Origin: CAZIXN01 sp039180415
GTDB taxonomy: Bacteria > Planctomycetota > Phycisphaerae > Phycisphaerales > Phycisphaeraceae
Assembly (NCBI GenBank): GCA_039180415.1
Contig: JBCDDH010000003.1
Coordinates: 1 to 64,000, forward strand
DNA: 64,000 nucleotides
Direction of reading: 5' to 3'
The position numbers and the translations under genes were made by a program. Position 1 is the first letter of the stretch; the number at the start of each line of letters is the position of its first letter. Positions 33,452-41,657 of this stretch are shown here, piece by piece. Under the pieces are notes generated by a model. It was given only the letters and a program-made list of their open reading frames with translations, was not told the origin of the DNA and made no database searches.

Positions 33452-34555
33452 TCAGGGGGCTTCGAGTTGGGCCGGAGCGTCCGACTCGGCGATGCGGACG
33501 AGCAGGTCGGCGACGGCCGGCAGGGCGAAGCTGGCGGTGTAATGGTTGCCCGAGAGGCGGACGAAGCGTTGGGAAGTTAAGCCCACGGCGTCGGCGAAGG
33601 CTTGGGCGTTGCGCGGCGGGATCACCGTGTCGTTGCGGGCGGCGAGCAGCCAGGTGGTCGCCGGGTCGAGCCGGTGAGCGACGTTGAGCGGCTCGAGCGG
33701 GGCGATGAGGCGGGCGCGCTGTTCGGCGTCGATGCCGCTGCGTTCGAGGGTTTGTCGGAAGCGGGCGGCGTCTTTTCGGCCGTGTTCGATGGCGTCGAGC
33801 GCGTGCCCGCCGCCTAGTAGCAGGAGCAAGGCGTGCCGGCGGGCGTCCAGGCCCGCGGCGACGGCGGCGGGGAAGGAGCCCAGCGAGCTGCCCTGAAGCA
33901 CCACGCGGTTCGGGTCGATCCCGGGCAGCGCGGCGGCGGCGTCGCAGGCGCGGCGGACATCGGCGACGCCACGGGCGGCGTGGCGGAGCGCGACGACGCC
34001 GGGCCAGTCGGCGTTGTCGGGGCCTCCGGGCAGCCGGGATCGTAGGCCGTAGCCGGGCAGGTGCACGAGCACGGCGTGGACGCCGCGGCGGGCGATCGCG
34101 GTGGCAAGCAGCTCGGTTAGCGGCGTCTGGGGGTGCAGCGTGTGGACGAGCACGACCGCGGGGCGGGGGGCGGGCGGCTGCTCGCGGCCATCCGCGACGA
34201 ACCAGCGAGCGGTGACGGTGGCCAGCCGCGGGTCGTCGGAGCCGTGCGCGGAGGGAAAGCGGACCGCGCGGACGAGCGGGGACGCGTCGGGGCGGTGGGC
34301 GGGCTCGGCGACGACCTCGAACGGCTCGGGCGTCCACGCCACCGATCGGAAGGCCTGGGCGAACGCGGCGTGAGGGGCGGGGTCGGGCGACGGCGGGAAC
34401 GGCGTGTCGTGGGCGCTGAAGGTGTCGGTGCCGTGAGCGCCGGCGACGAAGCAGATCGCCAAGGCCGCCGCAACGCAGAGCGGGTGGGCCGCCCCCGAAG
34501 TTTGTCCACGCGACGCGCAACGCGGAAGAGCCCGGACTAAGAAGGCGTGCTTCAT
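33452..34555 (-). CDS. Secreted alpha/beta hydrolase
   Basis: A 367-residue protein with a long signal peptide (hydrophobic core VAAALAICFVAGAHG, about 27-42). The hydrolase domain begins near residue 130 with VVLVHTLHPQTP, has the nucleophile elbow LQGSSLGSF and an Asp in LLAARNDTVIPP, and ends with a candidate His in LSGNHYTASF. It resembles export-type dienelactone-hydrolase/peptidase-like esterases of unknown substrate. The gene lies between the dehydrogenase gene and ribF on the minus strand. Confidence 0.75.
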   Translation of the reverse strand: MKHAFLVRALPRCASRGQTSGAAHPLCVAAALAICFVAGAHGTDTFSAHDTPFPPSPDPAPHAAFAQAFRSVAWTPEPFEVVAEPAHRPDASPLVRAVRFPSAHGSDDPRLATVTARWFVADGREQPPAPRPAVVLVHTLHPQTPLTELLATAIARRGVHAVLVHLPGYGLRSRLPGGPDNADWPGVVALRHAARGVADVRRACDAAAALPGIDPNRVVLQGSSLGSFPAAVAAGLDARRHALLLLLGGGHALDAIEHGRKDAARFRQTLERSGIDAEQRARLIAPLEPLNVAHRLDPATTWLLAARNDTVIPPRNAQAFADAVGLTSQRFVRLSGNHYTASFALPAVADLLVRIAESDAPAQLEAP

Positions 34556-34578
34556 GCCCGGATCGTATGGCTGGCGGC

Positions 34579-35676
34579 TCAGTCGATGAGCACTTCTTGG
34601 CCGCCGCGTTCGGCCGAGGCGTAGATCGCTTCGAGCATCTGCTGGAGCATCAGGCCGTGTTCCGCGGGGGCGCCCATGGGCGAGCCGGTGCGGAGGTGAT
34701 CGATGAAGTTGCCGAGCTTCTTGCGGAAGTAGTCGGTCCAGCCGTGCTTGGGCAGGTACGCGGGCTGGCTGTTCATCATGTAGCCGTTGGCGTCGTTGAA
34801 CAGTTCGGAGGTCGACCACTTCGCGCCGCCTTGCGTGCCCATGACCTGGAAGTCCATGGTGGTGCCGACGTGCTCGTGGTGGGCGGCGAAGCTGGACTCG
34901 ATGTGGATGACCGCGCCGTTGTCGAACCGGATCGAGCCGACGGCCAGGTCTTCGACCGTGTAGGTCTCCCAATCCCAGCCGGCCCAGTCGGCGTGGACTT
35001 TCGACGACGCTTCGGAGTTGCCCAGGTAGGTGTCGGTCATGCCGGTCGCGGCGACGGGCTTGGGCGAGCCCATGGTGAAGTGGCACATCTCCAGCGCGTG
35101 GACCCCGATGTCGATCATCGGTCCGCCGCCTTGTAGTTCCTTTCGGCCGAACACGCCCCAGTTCGGGATGCCGCGGCGGCGCAGCGCCCAGACACGCCCG
35201 AAGCGCAGGTCGCCGAAGAAGCCGGCTTCGCGCTGCCGCAGCAGGAACTGCGTCTTGGGGTCGTAACGGAACTGGAACCCGATGCACAGCTCGCGGTCGC
35301 TCTTCTCGGCGGCGGCGATCATCGCGCGGCACTCGGCGACGGTCATGGCCATCGGCTTCTCGACGACGACGTGGGCCCCGGCCTCGAGGGAGGCGATCGT
35401 GTTCGGGGCGTGAAGGCTGTTGGGCGTGCAGACCGTCACCAGGTCGGGCTTGAGCGCGTCGAGCATGGCGTGGTAGTCGGTGAAGCACCCCGCTTGTGGG
35501 ACGCCGTATTCCTCACAACGCTCGTGCATCAGCTTCTCGTTGAGGTCCGCCATGCCGACGATCTGCACGTCGTCGCGTTCGTTGAGGGCGATGAAGTGCT
35601 GAGCGGCGATGCCGCCGGTACCGATGAAGGCGGCGCGGAGAGGCGGGGTGACGGCGGATTCGAGGGCGGCAGACAA
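34579..35676 (-). CDS. Gfo/Idh/MocA family oxidoreductase
   Basis: A 365-residue NAD(P)-dependent dehydrogenase. The Rossmann motif AFIGTGGIAAQH lies near residue 15, VVVEKPMAM carries the Glu-Lys-Pro motif, and the C-terminal domain contains GGGPMIDIGVHALE, a conserved metal-free catalytic region with His. It acts on an unknown sugar or polyol. No ATG lies at the conserved N-terminus; the start is set at TTG 35676. It is divergent from the VWA operon across about 180 bases. Confidence 0.87.
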   Translation of the reverse strand: MSAALESAVTPPLRAAFIGTGGIAAQHFIALNERDDVQIVGMADLNEKLMHERCEEYGVPQAGCFTDYHAMLDALKPDLVTVCTPNSLHAPNTIASLEAGAHVVVEKPMAMTVAECRAMIAAAEKSDRELCIGFQFRYDPKTQFLLRQREAGFFGDLRFGRVWALRRRGIPNWGVFGRKELQGGGPMIDIGVHALEMCHFTMGSPKPVAATGMTDTYLGNSEASSKVHADWAGWDWETYTVEDLAVGSIRFDNGAVIHIESSFAAHHEHVGTTMDFQVMGTQGGAKWSTSELFNDANGYMMNSQPAYLPKHGWTDYFRKKLGNFIDHLRTGSPMGAPAEHGLMLQQMLEAIYASAERGGQEVLID

Positions 35677-35855
35677 GGGCGGTGCTTTCGGAAATAGGGG
35701 GTTGGGCAGACGGTCGGCGAGACGATCGGCCAAGCGTCGGAGCGGGGAGCGTATAAGCAAAGAGCGGACGTGGGGAGCGGCCGATAGATGAATTGCAGCA
35801 GCGTGAGTCGGCCGCCGTGCGTCGCGGGGTCGGTTCCGCGTGGCTCGAAATCCGC

Positions 35856-37406
35856 ATGGCCGCGTCCCAATCCAAGCCGTCACCCTCTCGACCCGAGTCC
35901 GAGAACGCGCCGCTCCCGCACGTGCTGGACCTGATCCAACACCGGCGGACCCGAATGCTCTGGATCGCCGTGGCCCACACGTTGGTCGTCGCCGTGGCGG
36001 TCGGGGTGATCTGGTGGGCGACGCAATCGACGGGCACTCCGCGGGCGCAGGCGAGCGGTTGGCCGACCACGAACGCGTGGCCGGAGCCCGCCGCGGACGC
36101 CTCGGGTTGGCCCGAAGCTACGCCGGCTGCCATACCGGTCCCGCCGGGCTCCGAGCCTCGCGACGCCCGGCCGGAGGTGCCCGCCGACTCGCCGCTCGCG
36201 GCTCGGCCCAAGCTCTCGGCTCCAACGACGGCCACCTCCGACACGCCGACCGAAACACCGGGTATCTCCGATCGGCCATCGCCGATTATCGATCCGCCCG
36301 ACGCCGAGCCTCAAGGCGAGGAACACGCTCAAGCTTCAGCCAACGTCGAAATCGTGCCTCGCTTGGTCCAGTTGCCCCGCCTCGAAATCCCTGAAGGTGC
36401 GGGCTTGCTTGAGACCTTGAGCGAAGCCGCGCCCCGCTCCGAAACGCCAGCTTCGGCGTCGGAACCGGGTTCGGCGATCCGTTTGCCGCCGGGCGGCATT
36501 CGACCGGTTCCCGAAGCCACCCCCACGCCGGTCGAATGGGCCGAGCCCGTCGACGACCCCTCCGAACCATCGGAGCAAGCCGTCGCGCTGACCACCGGGC
36601 AGATCCAAGTCGAAGCGCCGAAGCCCGAGCCCGAATCGGAGCCGATCCAAGCGCAAGCCTCGACCAGCGTCGCGCTGACCCCAGCCGAAACAACGGCCTC
36701 CGCGGACCCGCCGCACACGGCGGAGACGCCGGAACCGGAGGCTCCGGAGCGGGTGGCCGCCGACGCGGAACCCCGCGGGCCTGAAGCCGAAGCCGAACCC
36801 GCGGTCGCCGTCGCGCCGACCCTGCCCCGCGACTTGACCACCGGTTCGTTCTACGGCTTATCCGCCGGACGCCGCACCGTCTACCTGCTCGACGCCTCGG
36901 GTTCGCTGCTCGACACCCTGCCGTTCGCCATCGAAGAACTGTACCGCTCGGTCCGCACGCTCGACGCCCGGCAGCACTACGCCGTCGTGTTTTTCAACGG
37001 CGACGGCGTGCTCGAAGCCGCGCCGGGCGGCATGCAACCCGCCTCGCGGGCCCACCTCTCCGAGACGCTCACCTGGCTCGAGCCCCGCCTCGACCACGTC
37101 CGCGCCAAGGGCCGCCCCGACGCCGCCGCGGCGCTCGCCCACGCCCTGGCCCTCCAGCCCGACACGATTGTCTTGCTCTCCGACGGCGTCACCGGGCTCC
37201 GCGACCCCGCCGGCGACCGGCGGCGGCTCGTCACCCTGCTCGAACGGCTCGGCCGCGGCGTCCGCGTCCACACCGTCCAGTTCATCGACCCCGACCCGCT
37301 CGCGGCGCGCGGCCGGCTCGGCACCCTCGAACTGCTCTCGTCGCTCTCGGGCGGTCGGCACCGCTTCGTCGGTCTCGATCAAGTCGCGCCCAGGCCCCGC
37401 CCGTAA
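35856..37406 (+). CDS. TonB-like-anchored VWA protein 1 (intact MIDAS)
   Basis: A 516-residue protein. A short cytosolic segment (1-33) is followed by one TM helix (34-55, with His41 at the TonB-like position), a very long Pro/Glu/Ala-rich linker (about 60-330) and a C-terminal VWA domain (338-510). The MIDAS DASGS is at 346-350 and a second Asp lies in LLSDGVTG. The topology is N-in with the VWA domain in the periplasm. The VWA part is clearly related to that of the next gene (DTLPF, EELYRSVR, VHTVQFIDPDP...). It opens the ExbB/ExbD gene set and lies 149 bases before the next member. Ligand and partner are unknown. Confidence 0.8.
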   Translation: MAASQSKPSPSRPESENAPLPHVLDLIQHRRTRMLWIAVAHTLVVAVAVGVIWWATQSTGTPRAQASGWPTTNAWPEPAADASGWPEATPAAIPVPPGSEPRDARPEVPADSPLAARPKLSAPTTATSDTPTETPGISDRPSPIIDPPDAEPQGEEHAQASANVEIVPRLVQLPRLEIPEGAGLLETLSEAAPRSETPASASEPGSAIRLPPGGIRPVPEATPTPVEWAEPVDDPSEPSEQAVALTTGQIQVEAPKPEPESEPIQAQASTSVALTPAETTASADPPHTAETPEPEAPERVAADAEPRGPEAEAEPAVAVAPTLPRDLTTGSFYGLSAGRRTVYLLDASGSLLDTLPFAIEELYRSVRTLDARQHYAVVFFNGDGVLEAAPGGMQPASRAHLSETLTWLEPRLDHVRAKGRPDAAAALAHALALQPDTIVLLSDGVTGLRDPAGDRRRLVTLLERLGRGVRVHTVQFIDPDPLAARGRLGTLELLSSLSGGRHRFVGLDQVAPRPRP

Positions 37407-37555
37407 GCGCCAGCCCGCCTGCCGATGCCGTGATTCGAGGGTTGCCCGTATCCCCCACGGCCGGCGCACGGGATCCGTGTCTTCGCCCCGCCGGTCGAAA
37501 CCCCTTGGTACGCTAGAGGTTTCACGCAAGACCGACGCCTCGCCGCCCGCCGCGC

Positions 37556-38593
37556 ATGCCCCCACGCGACGACATCTCGCCCCCGGAGCCGCCGCCGGCC
37601 CCCGATCAAGCCCCGGCTTTCGACCTCCCGGACCCACCGGATGCGGACGAGGTCAACGTCGCCGACGAGGTCAACGCGACGCTCAACCTCCTGCTGCCGT
37701 GGGGCATCTCGCTCCTGCTGCACGCCGGGGCCGTCTTGCTCGCCGTCTTCGCGGTGTGGACCGTCGTGATCGCGACCACCGACGAAGAAACCGTCATCCC
37801 CGAGCTCGAGCTCTCCGCCACGCCCGACGCGCCGCTCGTCCAGCAGACGCAGGTCCGCGAGATCAGCACGCCCGAGCCCCAGCAGGCCCCTACCCCCACG
37901 CCCACGCCGCAGCCCACGCCTACCGAAACGATCGACCTTTCGACCCAGCTCGTCGGGCTCGCGGGACCGTCGTCCTCGGTGCCCTTCGGCGCGACGATCT
38001 CGGGGCCACAGCTCCAAGCCAACTTCATGGGCTCCCGCGGCGGCAATGCCAAACGCATCGTCTTCCTCATCGAGTCCGGCGGTTCGATCGTAGACACGCT
38101 GCCCTTCGTCCTCGAAGAACTCAAAAGCTCTATCCGCAAGCTGGCAGAGCAGCAACGCTTCACCGTCATCTTCTACGCCGAGCATTACGGCCGCAGCGGT
38201 TTCATCGAGGTGCCGCCCAACAACCTCCAGCCCGCCACCGCTCAACACAAGCAGCGGGTCATCACTTGGATGGACCTCGACCAGCGCCACATCTACGCCG
38301 GCGGCAAGTCCAACGTGATCCCTGCGCTGCAGCGGGCCCTGTCGTACCGGCCGCAGCTGATCTTCTGGCTCACCGACAACCCGCTGGGCGAGGGCGCGTT
38401 CCTCATCGACCGCGATCGCCTGCTCGATTCGATCGAAGATACGAACCGCAACAACACCAAGATCAATACCATCCAGTTCCTTTATCCTGACCCGTTCATG
38501 GAGGCCGGCCAACGCGCAACGCTTGAAGTCGTCGCCGAACGGTCCGGCGGGAAGTTCCGCTTCGTCGACGCCCGGGAGCTCGGATTGGAATGA
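37556..38593 (+). CDS. TonB-like-anchored VWA protein 2 (degenerate MIDAS)
   Basis: A 345-residue protein: acidic Pro-rich cytosolic tail (1-45), one TM helix (46-73) with S52-x3-H56 as in the TonB helix that touches ExbB, a Pro/Thr-rich linker (105-125) and a VWA-like domain (166-340). The MIDAS is altered to ESGGS (173-177), so metal binding may be lost, and LTDNPLGEG replaces the third loop. The domain otherwise parallels the upstream paralogue. The stop overlaps the next gene's start (ATGA). Working idea: an arm energised by the neighbouring ExbB/ExbD that carries a VWA head instead of a TonB C-terminal domain. Confidence 0.8.
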   Translation: MPPRDDISPPEPPPAPDQAPAFDLPDPPDADEVNVADEVNATLNLLLPWGISLLLHAGAVLLAVFAVWTVVIATTDEETVIPELELSATPDAPLVQQTQVREISTPEPQQAPTPTPTPQPTPTETIDLSTQLVGLAGPSSSVPFGATISGPQLQANFMGSRGGNAKRIVFLIESGGSIVDTLPFVLEELKSSIRKLAEQQRFTVIFYAEHYGRSGFIEVPPNNLQPATAQHKQRVITWMDLDQRHIYAGGKSNVIPALQRALSYRPQLIFWLTDNPLGEGAFLIDRDRLLDSIEDTNRNNTKINTIQFLYPDPFMEAGQRATLEVVAERSGGKFRFVDARELGLE

Positions 38594-39681
38594 CACGCAC
38601 GCCGCCGCGAGCCAAACGAAAAGCCGGCGTCCGTTTGCGTCACGCCGCCTTCGCCGTCGCCTGGGTCTGCGGGTCGCTCGCGGTCGCCGACCAGATCACC
38701 CTCGACGGGATCGCGGTGCCCGGCATCGAGATCGTCGGCATCCGCGACGGCCACCTCGTGTACCTCGTCGCCGGCGCCGAACGCATGTCGCCGTTGGAGG
38801 AGGTCACCAACCTCCGCATCGACGCCCATCCGACCTACACCCAAGCCGTCAACTTTCTCGAAGCCGGCCAGGCCCGCGACGCCGCGGGCATGCTCCGCAA
38901 CGTGCTCCGCAACGCCAACCGCAACGAAGGCTGGCTCCGGCAATACGCCTCCTGGCGGCTCGTCCAGGCGATCGACGCCCAGGGTGCCGGCGAAGAAACC
39001 GCCGCCGCGTTCGCCGCGCTGGTGAGCATCGGCCCCGACCCGTTCTTTCTGGCCGACCCGCCGACCCGCAGCCTCGCCGGCTTGGAGGGCGACGGCCTCG
39101 ACCGCGCCCGGGCCGTCCTGGAGCGTGCCCAGCGCAACGCCGGCGACGAAGCCCGCGCCGCGTTGCAAGCCATGATCGCCGTGCTCGACGGCGAAGCCCC
39201 CGCGGCCGCCAACGAGCCGGACGCCGTCAACACGGACCCCACCGTCACCCCCGGGCGGCACGCCGAGTCCGCGGTCGCCCTGCCCGCGACGCTAGCCAGC
39301 TCCGACGACCCCGCGGTCGATCTGCTGCGGCGGGGCCGCTTCGCCGACGCCGTCACGATGGTCGATAGCCAGCTCCGCAACGACCCCGGCCGGCTCCAGC
39401 AGCGCACGTTCGTCCGGGCCGTCGCCATGCTCAAGCTCGCCGAAGCGAGCGGCGACCGCGACGCTTACCTTGACGCGGGGCTGGAGTTCATGCGGGTCGT
39501 CGTGATGTCCCGCGCCGGCGGCGCGTACCTCGGGCCGGCCCTGCTCGAAACCGCCGTCGTCCACCGCGCCGTGGGGGCCGACGAGATCGCGGACGCGCTG
39601 TTCGAACAGGCCTCATCCCTCATCGACGAACAGGACGAGCCCGACTATTTCAACCGCTATGCCGAACTCACCGGCAACTGA
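38590..39681 (+). CDS. Secreted TPR-like protein of the ExbB/ExbD operon
   Basis: A 363-residue protein with an N-terminal signal (about 18-33, AWVCGSLAVA). A small beta-rich module of about 45 residues (ITLDGIAVPGIEIVGIRDGHLVYLV, shown here in part) resembles the module seen in front of planctomycete TPR proteins. The rest (about 75-360) is helical, with repeated A/L patterns such as FLEAGQARDAAGMLRNVL and LLRRGRFADAVTMVDSQL, typical of degenerate TPRs. It is translationally coupled to the VWA gene before it and lies 36 bases before the ExbB-type gene. Probably a periplasmic scaffold. Confidence 0.75.
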   Translation: MTRTPPRAKRKAGVRLRHAAFAVAWVCGSLAVADQITLDGIAVPGIEIVGIRDGHLVYLVAGAERMSPLEEVTNLRIDAHPTYTQAVNFLEAGQARDAAGMLRNVLRNANRNEGWLRQYASWRLVQAIDAQGAGEETAAAFAALVSIGPDPFFLADPPTRSLAGLEGDGLDRARAVLERAQRNAGDEARAALQAMIAVLDGEAPAAANEPDAVNTDPTVTPGRHAESAVALPATLASSDDPAVDLLRRGRFADAVTMVDSQLRNDPGRLQQRTFVRAVAMLKLAEASGDRDAYLDAGLEFMRVVVMSRAGGAYLGPALLETAVVHRAVGADEIADALFEQASSLIDEQDEPDYFNRYAELTGN

Positions 39682-39717
39682 CCCCGCTCCGATCCGCCCT
39701 CGCCTCCGAGACGCCGC

Positions 39718-40548
39718 ATGACCCGACGATTTTTCGCCTCGCTCGCCGCCGCTTCGGCGATGCTGCTCACCCCGCCGGTCGCCGCCCAGGACGCCGGGGG
39801 CGGCAACACCACGCAGTCGTTTTTCGAGATGTTCTTCTGGTCCGACGACGTGATCGGCTTGGCGTTCATCTGGATCTTGGTGCTGCTGTCGGTCGTGAGC
39901 GTGACGCTGTCGATCCGCTTTGCGATGCAGTACCGCCGGGGCACGATCATGCCCGAGGAGACCCGGACCGAAATCGAAGAGCTGCTGGGCCAGAAGAAGT
40001 ACCGCGACGCCATCGACTACGCCCAGGCCGATCCCAGCTTCCTGGGCCGCGTCACCGGCACCGCGTTATCCGAAGCGCCCAACGGGTACGGCGCGATGGA
40101 GCGGGCCGTCGAAGAGGCCGGGGACGCCGAAACCACGAAGATGCTCCGGCCGATCGAACTGCTCAACGTGCTGGGGAACATCGCCCCGATGATGGGCCTG
40201 TTCGGCACGGTGTACGGCATGATCCGCGCGTTCCAGTCTTTGGTCGCCGCCGGCGGCTCGCCCGACCCGACCGATCTCGCGGCCGGCATCTCGACCGCGC
40301 TGGTCACCACGCTCTGGGGTCTGGTCGTCGCCATCCCCGCGTTGGCGGGTTACGCGCTGGTGCGGAACAAAGTGGACGCCCTGACCAGCGAGGCGCTGCT
40401 GATTTCCGAGGACCTCATCAGCACGTTCAAGCCGTCGGGCAAGAAGACCAAGAAGCCGTCGTCGGGTTCGTCGTCCGGCGGCGGCCCCTCGGGCAGCAGC
40501 ACGGCCGGCGGCCGCGCGGATCGGCCCACGCCGCAGCCGGACGCTTGA
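39718..40548 (+). CDS. MotA/TolQ/ExbB proton channel protein
   Basis: A 276-residue channel subunit. An N-terminal signal-like helix (1-23) precedes TM1 (46-69), a cytosolic loop, TM2 (about 150-172, containing LFGTVYGMIRAF) and TM3 (about 191-214, STALVTTLWGLVVAIPALAGY in the helix). Thr164 and Thr198 match the conserved pore threonines of E. coli ExbB; by eye the ExbB Glu176 position is Thr193. The C-terminal tail is Ser/Gly/Lys-rich and cytosolic. With the two ExbD proteins downstream it should form a pentameric proton-driven motor. Confidence 0.9.
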   Translation: MTRRFFASLAAASAMLLTPPVAAQDAGGGNTTQSFFEMFFWSDDVIGLAFIWILVLLSVVSVTLSIRFAMQYRRGTIMPEETRTEIEELLGQKKYRDAIDYAQADPSFLGRVTGTALSEAPNGYGAMERAVEEAGDAETTKMLRPIELLNVLGNIAPMMGLFGTVYGMIRAFQSLVAAGGSPDPTDLAAGISTALVTTLWGLVVAIPALAGYALVRNKVDALTSEALLISEDLISTFKPSGKKTKKPSSGSSSGGGPSGSSTAGGRADRPTPQPDA

Positions 40549-40582
40549 CGCTTGTCGTGGCACGAAACCCAGGATTTGACTT

Positions 40583-41065
40583 ATGTCCAAGGTGTTTGAG
40601 CGCGGCACGGTAAAGCCGGAGATGAACATGACGCCGTTGATCGACGTCACGTTCCTGCTGATCGTATTTTTCATGCTGGTCAGCAACATCGTGGCGAACG
40701 AATCGGTGCCGATGGTCGTCCCGCGCGTCGACGACCCCAAGACCCGCGAACTCGGCGAGGTGGAGAAGGTCGTGGTCAACATCGCCCCGGCCACGTTCTC
40801 CGGCGATACGCGGTTGGTGAGCCCGCTGGACCACCCGGGCACCGCCCGGTTCGTCCAGGTCGGTGTGGGCGATCGCTTCGAGATGAACAACCTGGCGGGC
40901 CTCACCGCGACGCTGGAGCGAGAAGTCGCGGCGCGCCCGGGCGTCGAGGTGCTGCTGCGGGCCGACGCGGCGCTGTACTACGACCAGGTGCAACCGGTGA
41001 TGGACGCGATCACCGCGGCGGGCGTGGGGGTGGTCAACCTCGTGGCGTTGATGCCGGATTCCTGA
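40583..41065 (+). CDS. ExbD/TolR family protein 1
   Basis: A 160-residue protein: short basic cytosolic tail, one TM helix (about 18-37) containing the proton-path aspartate Asp21 (TPLIDVTFLL), and a periplasmic TolR-like domain (about 55-160) that includes VLLRADAALYYDQVQPVMDA. It lies 34 bases after the ExbB gene and 15 before the second ExbD. Confidence 0.92.
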   Translation: MSKVFERGTVKPEMNMTPLIDVTFLLIVFFMLVSNIVANESVPMVVPRVDDPKTRELGEVEKVVVNIAPATFSGDTRLVSPLDHPGTARFVQVGVGDRFEMNNLAGLTATLEREVAARPGVEVLLRADAALYYDQVQPVMDAITAAGVGVVNLVALMPDS

Positions 41066-41080
41066 GTCAGCTTCAGCCCC

Positions 41081-41629
41081 ATGACCCAAGCCGCCCGCCA
41101 ATCCGAGCCGTTTGTCGGCGAAGAGACCACCGAAGCCACGGTGCACCACACACCGCTGTCCAAGAAGTCGCGCCGGCGAAACGCGTACGGCCGGGTGGCC
41201 CAGTTGAACCTAACGGCGATGATCGACGTCATCTTTCTGCTGCTGATCTATTTCGTGGTCACCAGTAATTTCCGGATCGACGAGGGCGTGCTCACCGCGA
41301 CGCTGCCGCAAGGCGAGGGCCGGCCGGCGGTCAGCGCCGAGCTGCCGCCGCAGAACATCGAGATCGTGATCACGGCCGGGACCGTGGACGACACGCAGGT
41401 GGCGATCCGCGTGGGCAGCCAGGCGTTCGCGTCGTTCGCGGAGCTGCGGCGGGACTTGGCCGGCAAGCGGTACGACCCCGAGGCGGGCCAACTCGGCGGG
41501 CTGTACGAAGCGGACAACCCGATCATCATCCAGCCGGGCACGAACGTCCGCTGGCAACACGTCGTAGACGCGTTCAACGCTTGCGTGGCGGCGCGTTACA
41601 CGAACGTGAGTTTCGCTAAGCCGCGCTGA
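41081..41629 (+). CDS. ExbD/TolR family protein 2
   Basis: A 182-residue protein with a longer cytosolic N-terminus (about 43 residues, basic near the membrane), a TM helix (about 47-62) with proton-path Asp49 (LTAMIDVIFLL) and a periplasmic domain ending RWQHVVDAFNACVAARYTNV. It differs enough from the first ExbD to suggest a heterodimer inside the ExbB ring, as in the one-TolQ/two-TolR motors of myxobacterial gliding. Confidence 0.92.
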   Translation: MTQAARQSEPFVGEETTEATVHHTPLSKKSRRRNAYGRVAQLNLTAMIDVIFLLLIYFVVTSNFRIDEGVLTATLPQGEGRPAVSAELPPQNIEIVITAGTVDDTQVAIRVGSQAFASFAELRRDLAGKRYDPEAGQLGGLYEADNPIIIQPGTNVRWQHVVDAFNACVAARYTNVSFAKPR

Positions 41630-41657
41630 GTTCGGCCGAAGCCACGGATACACACCG

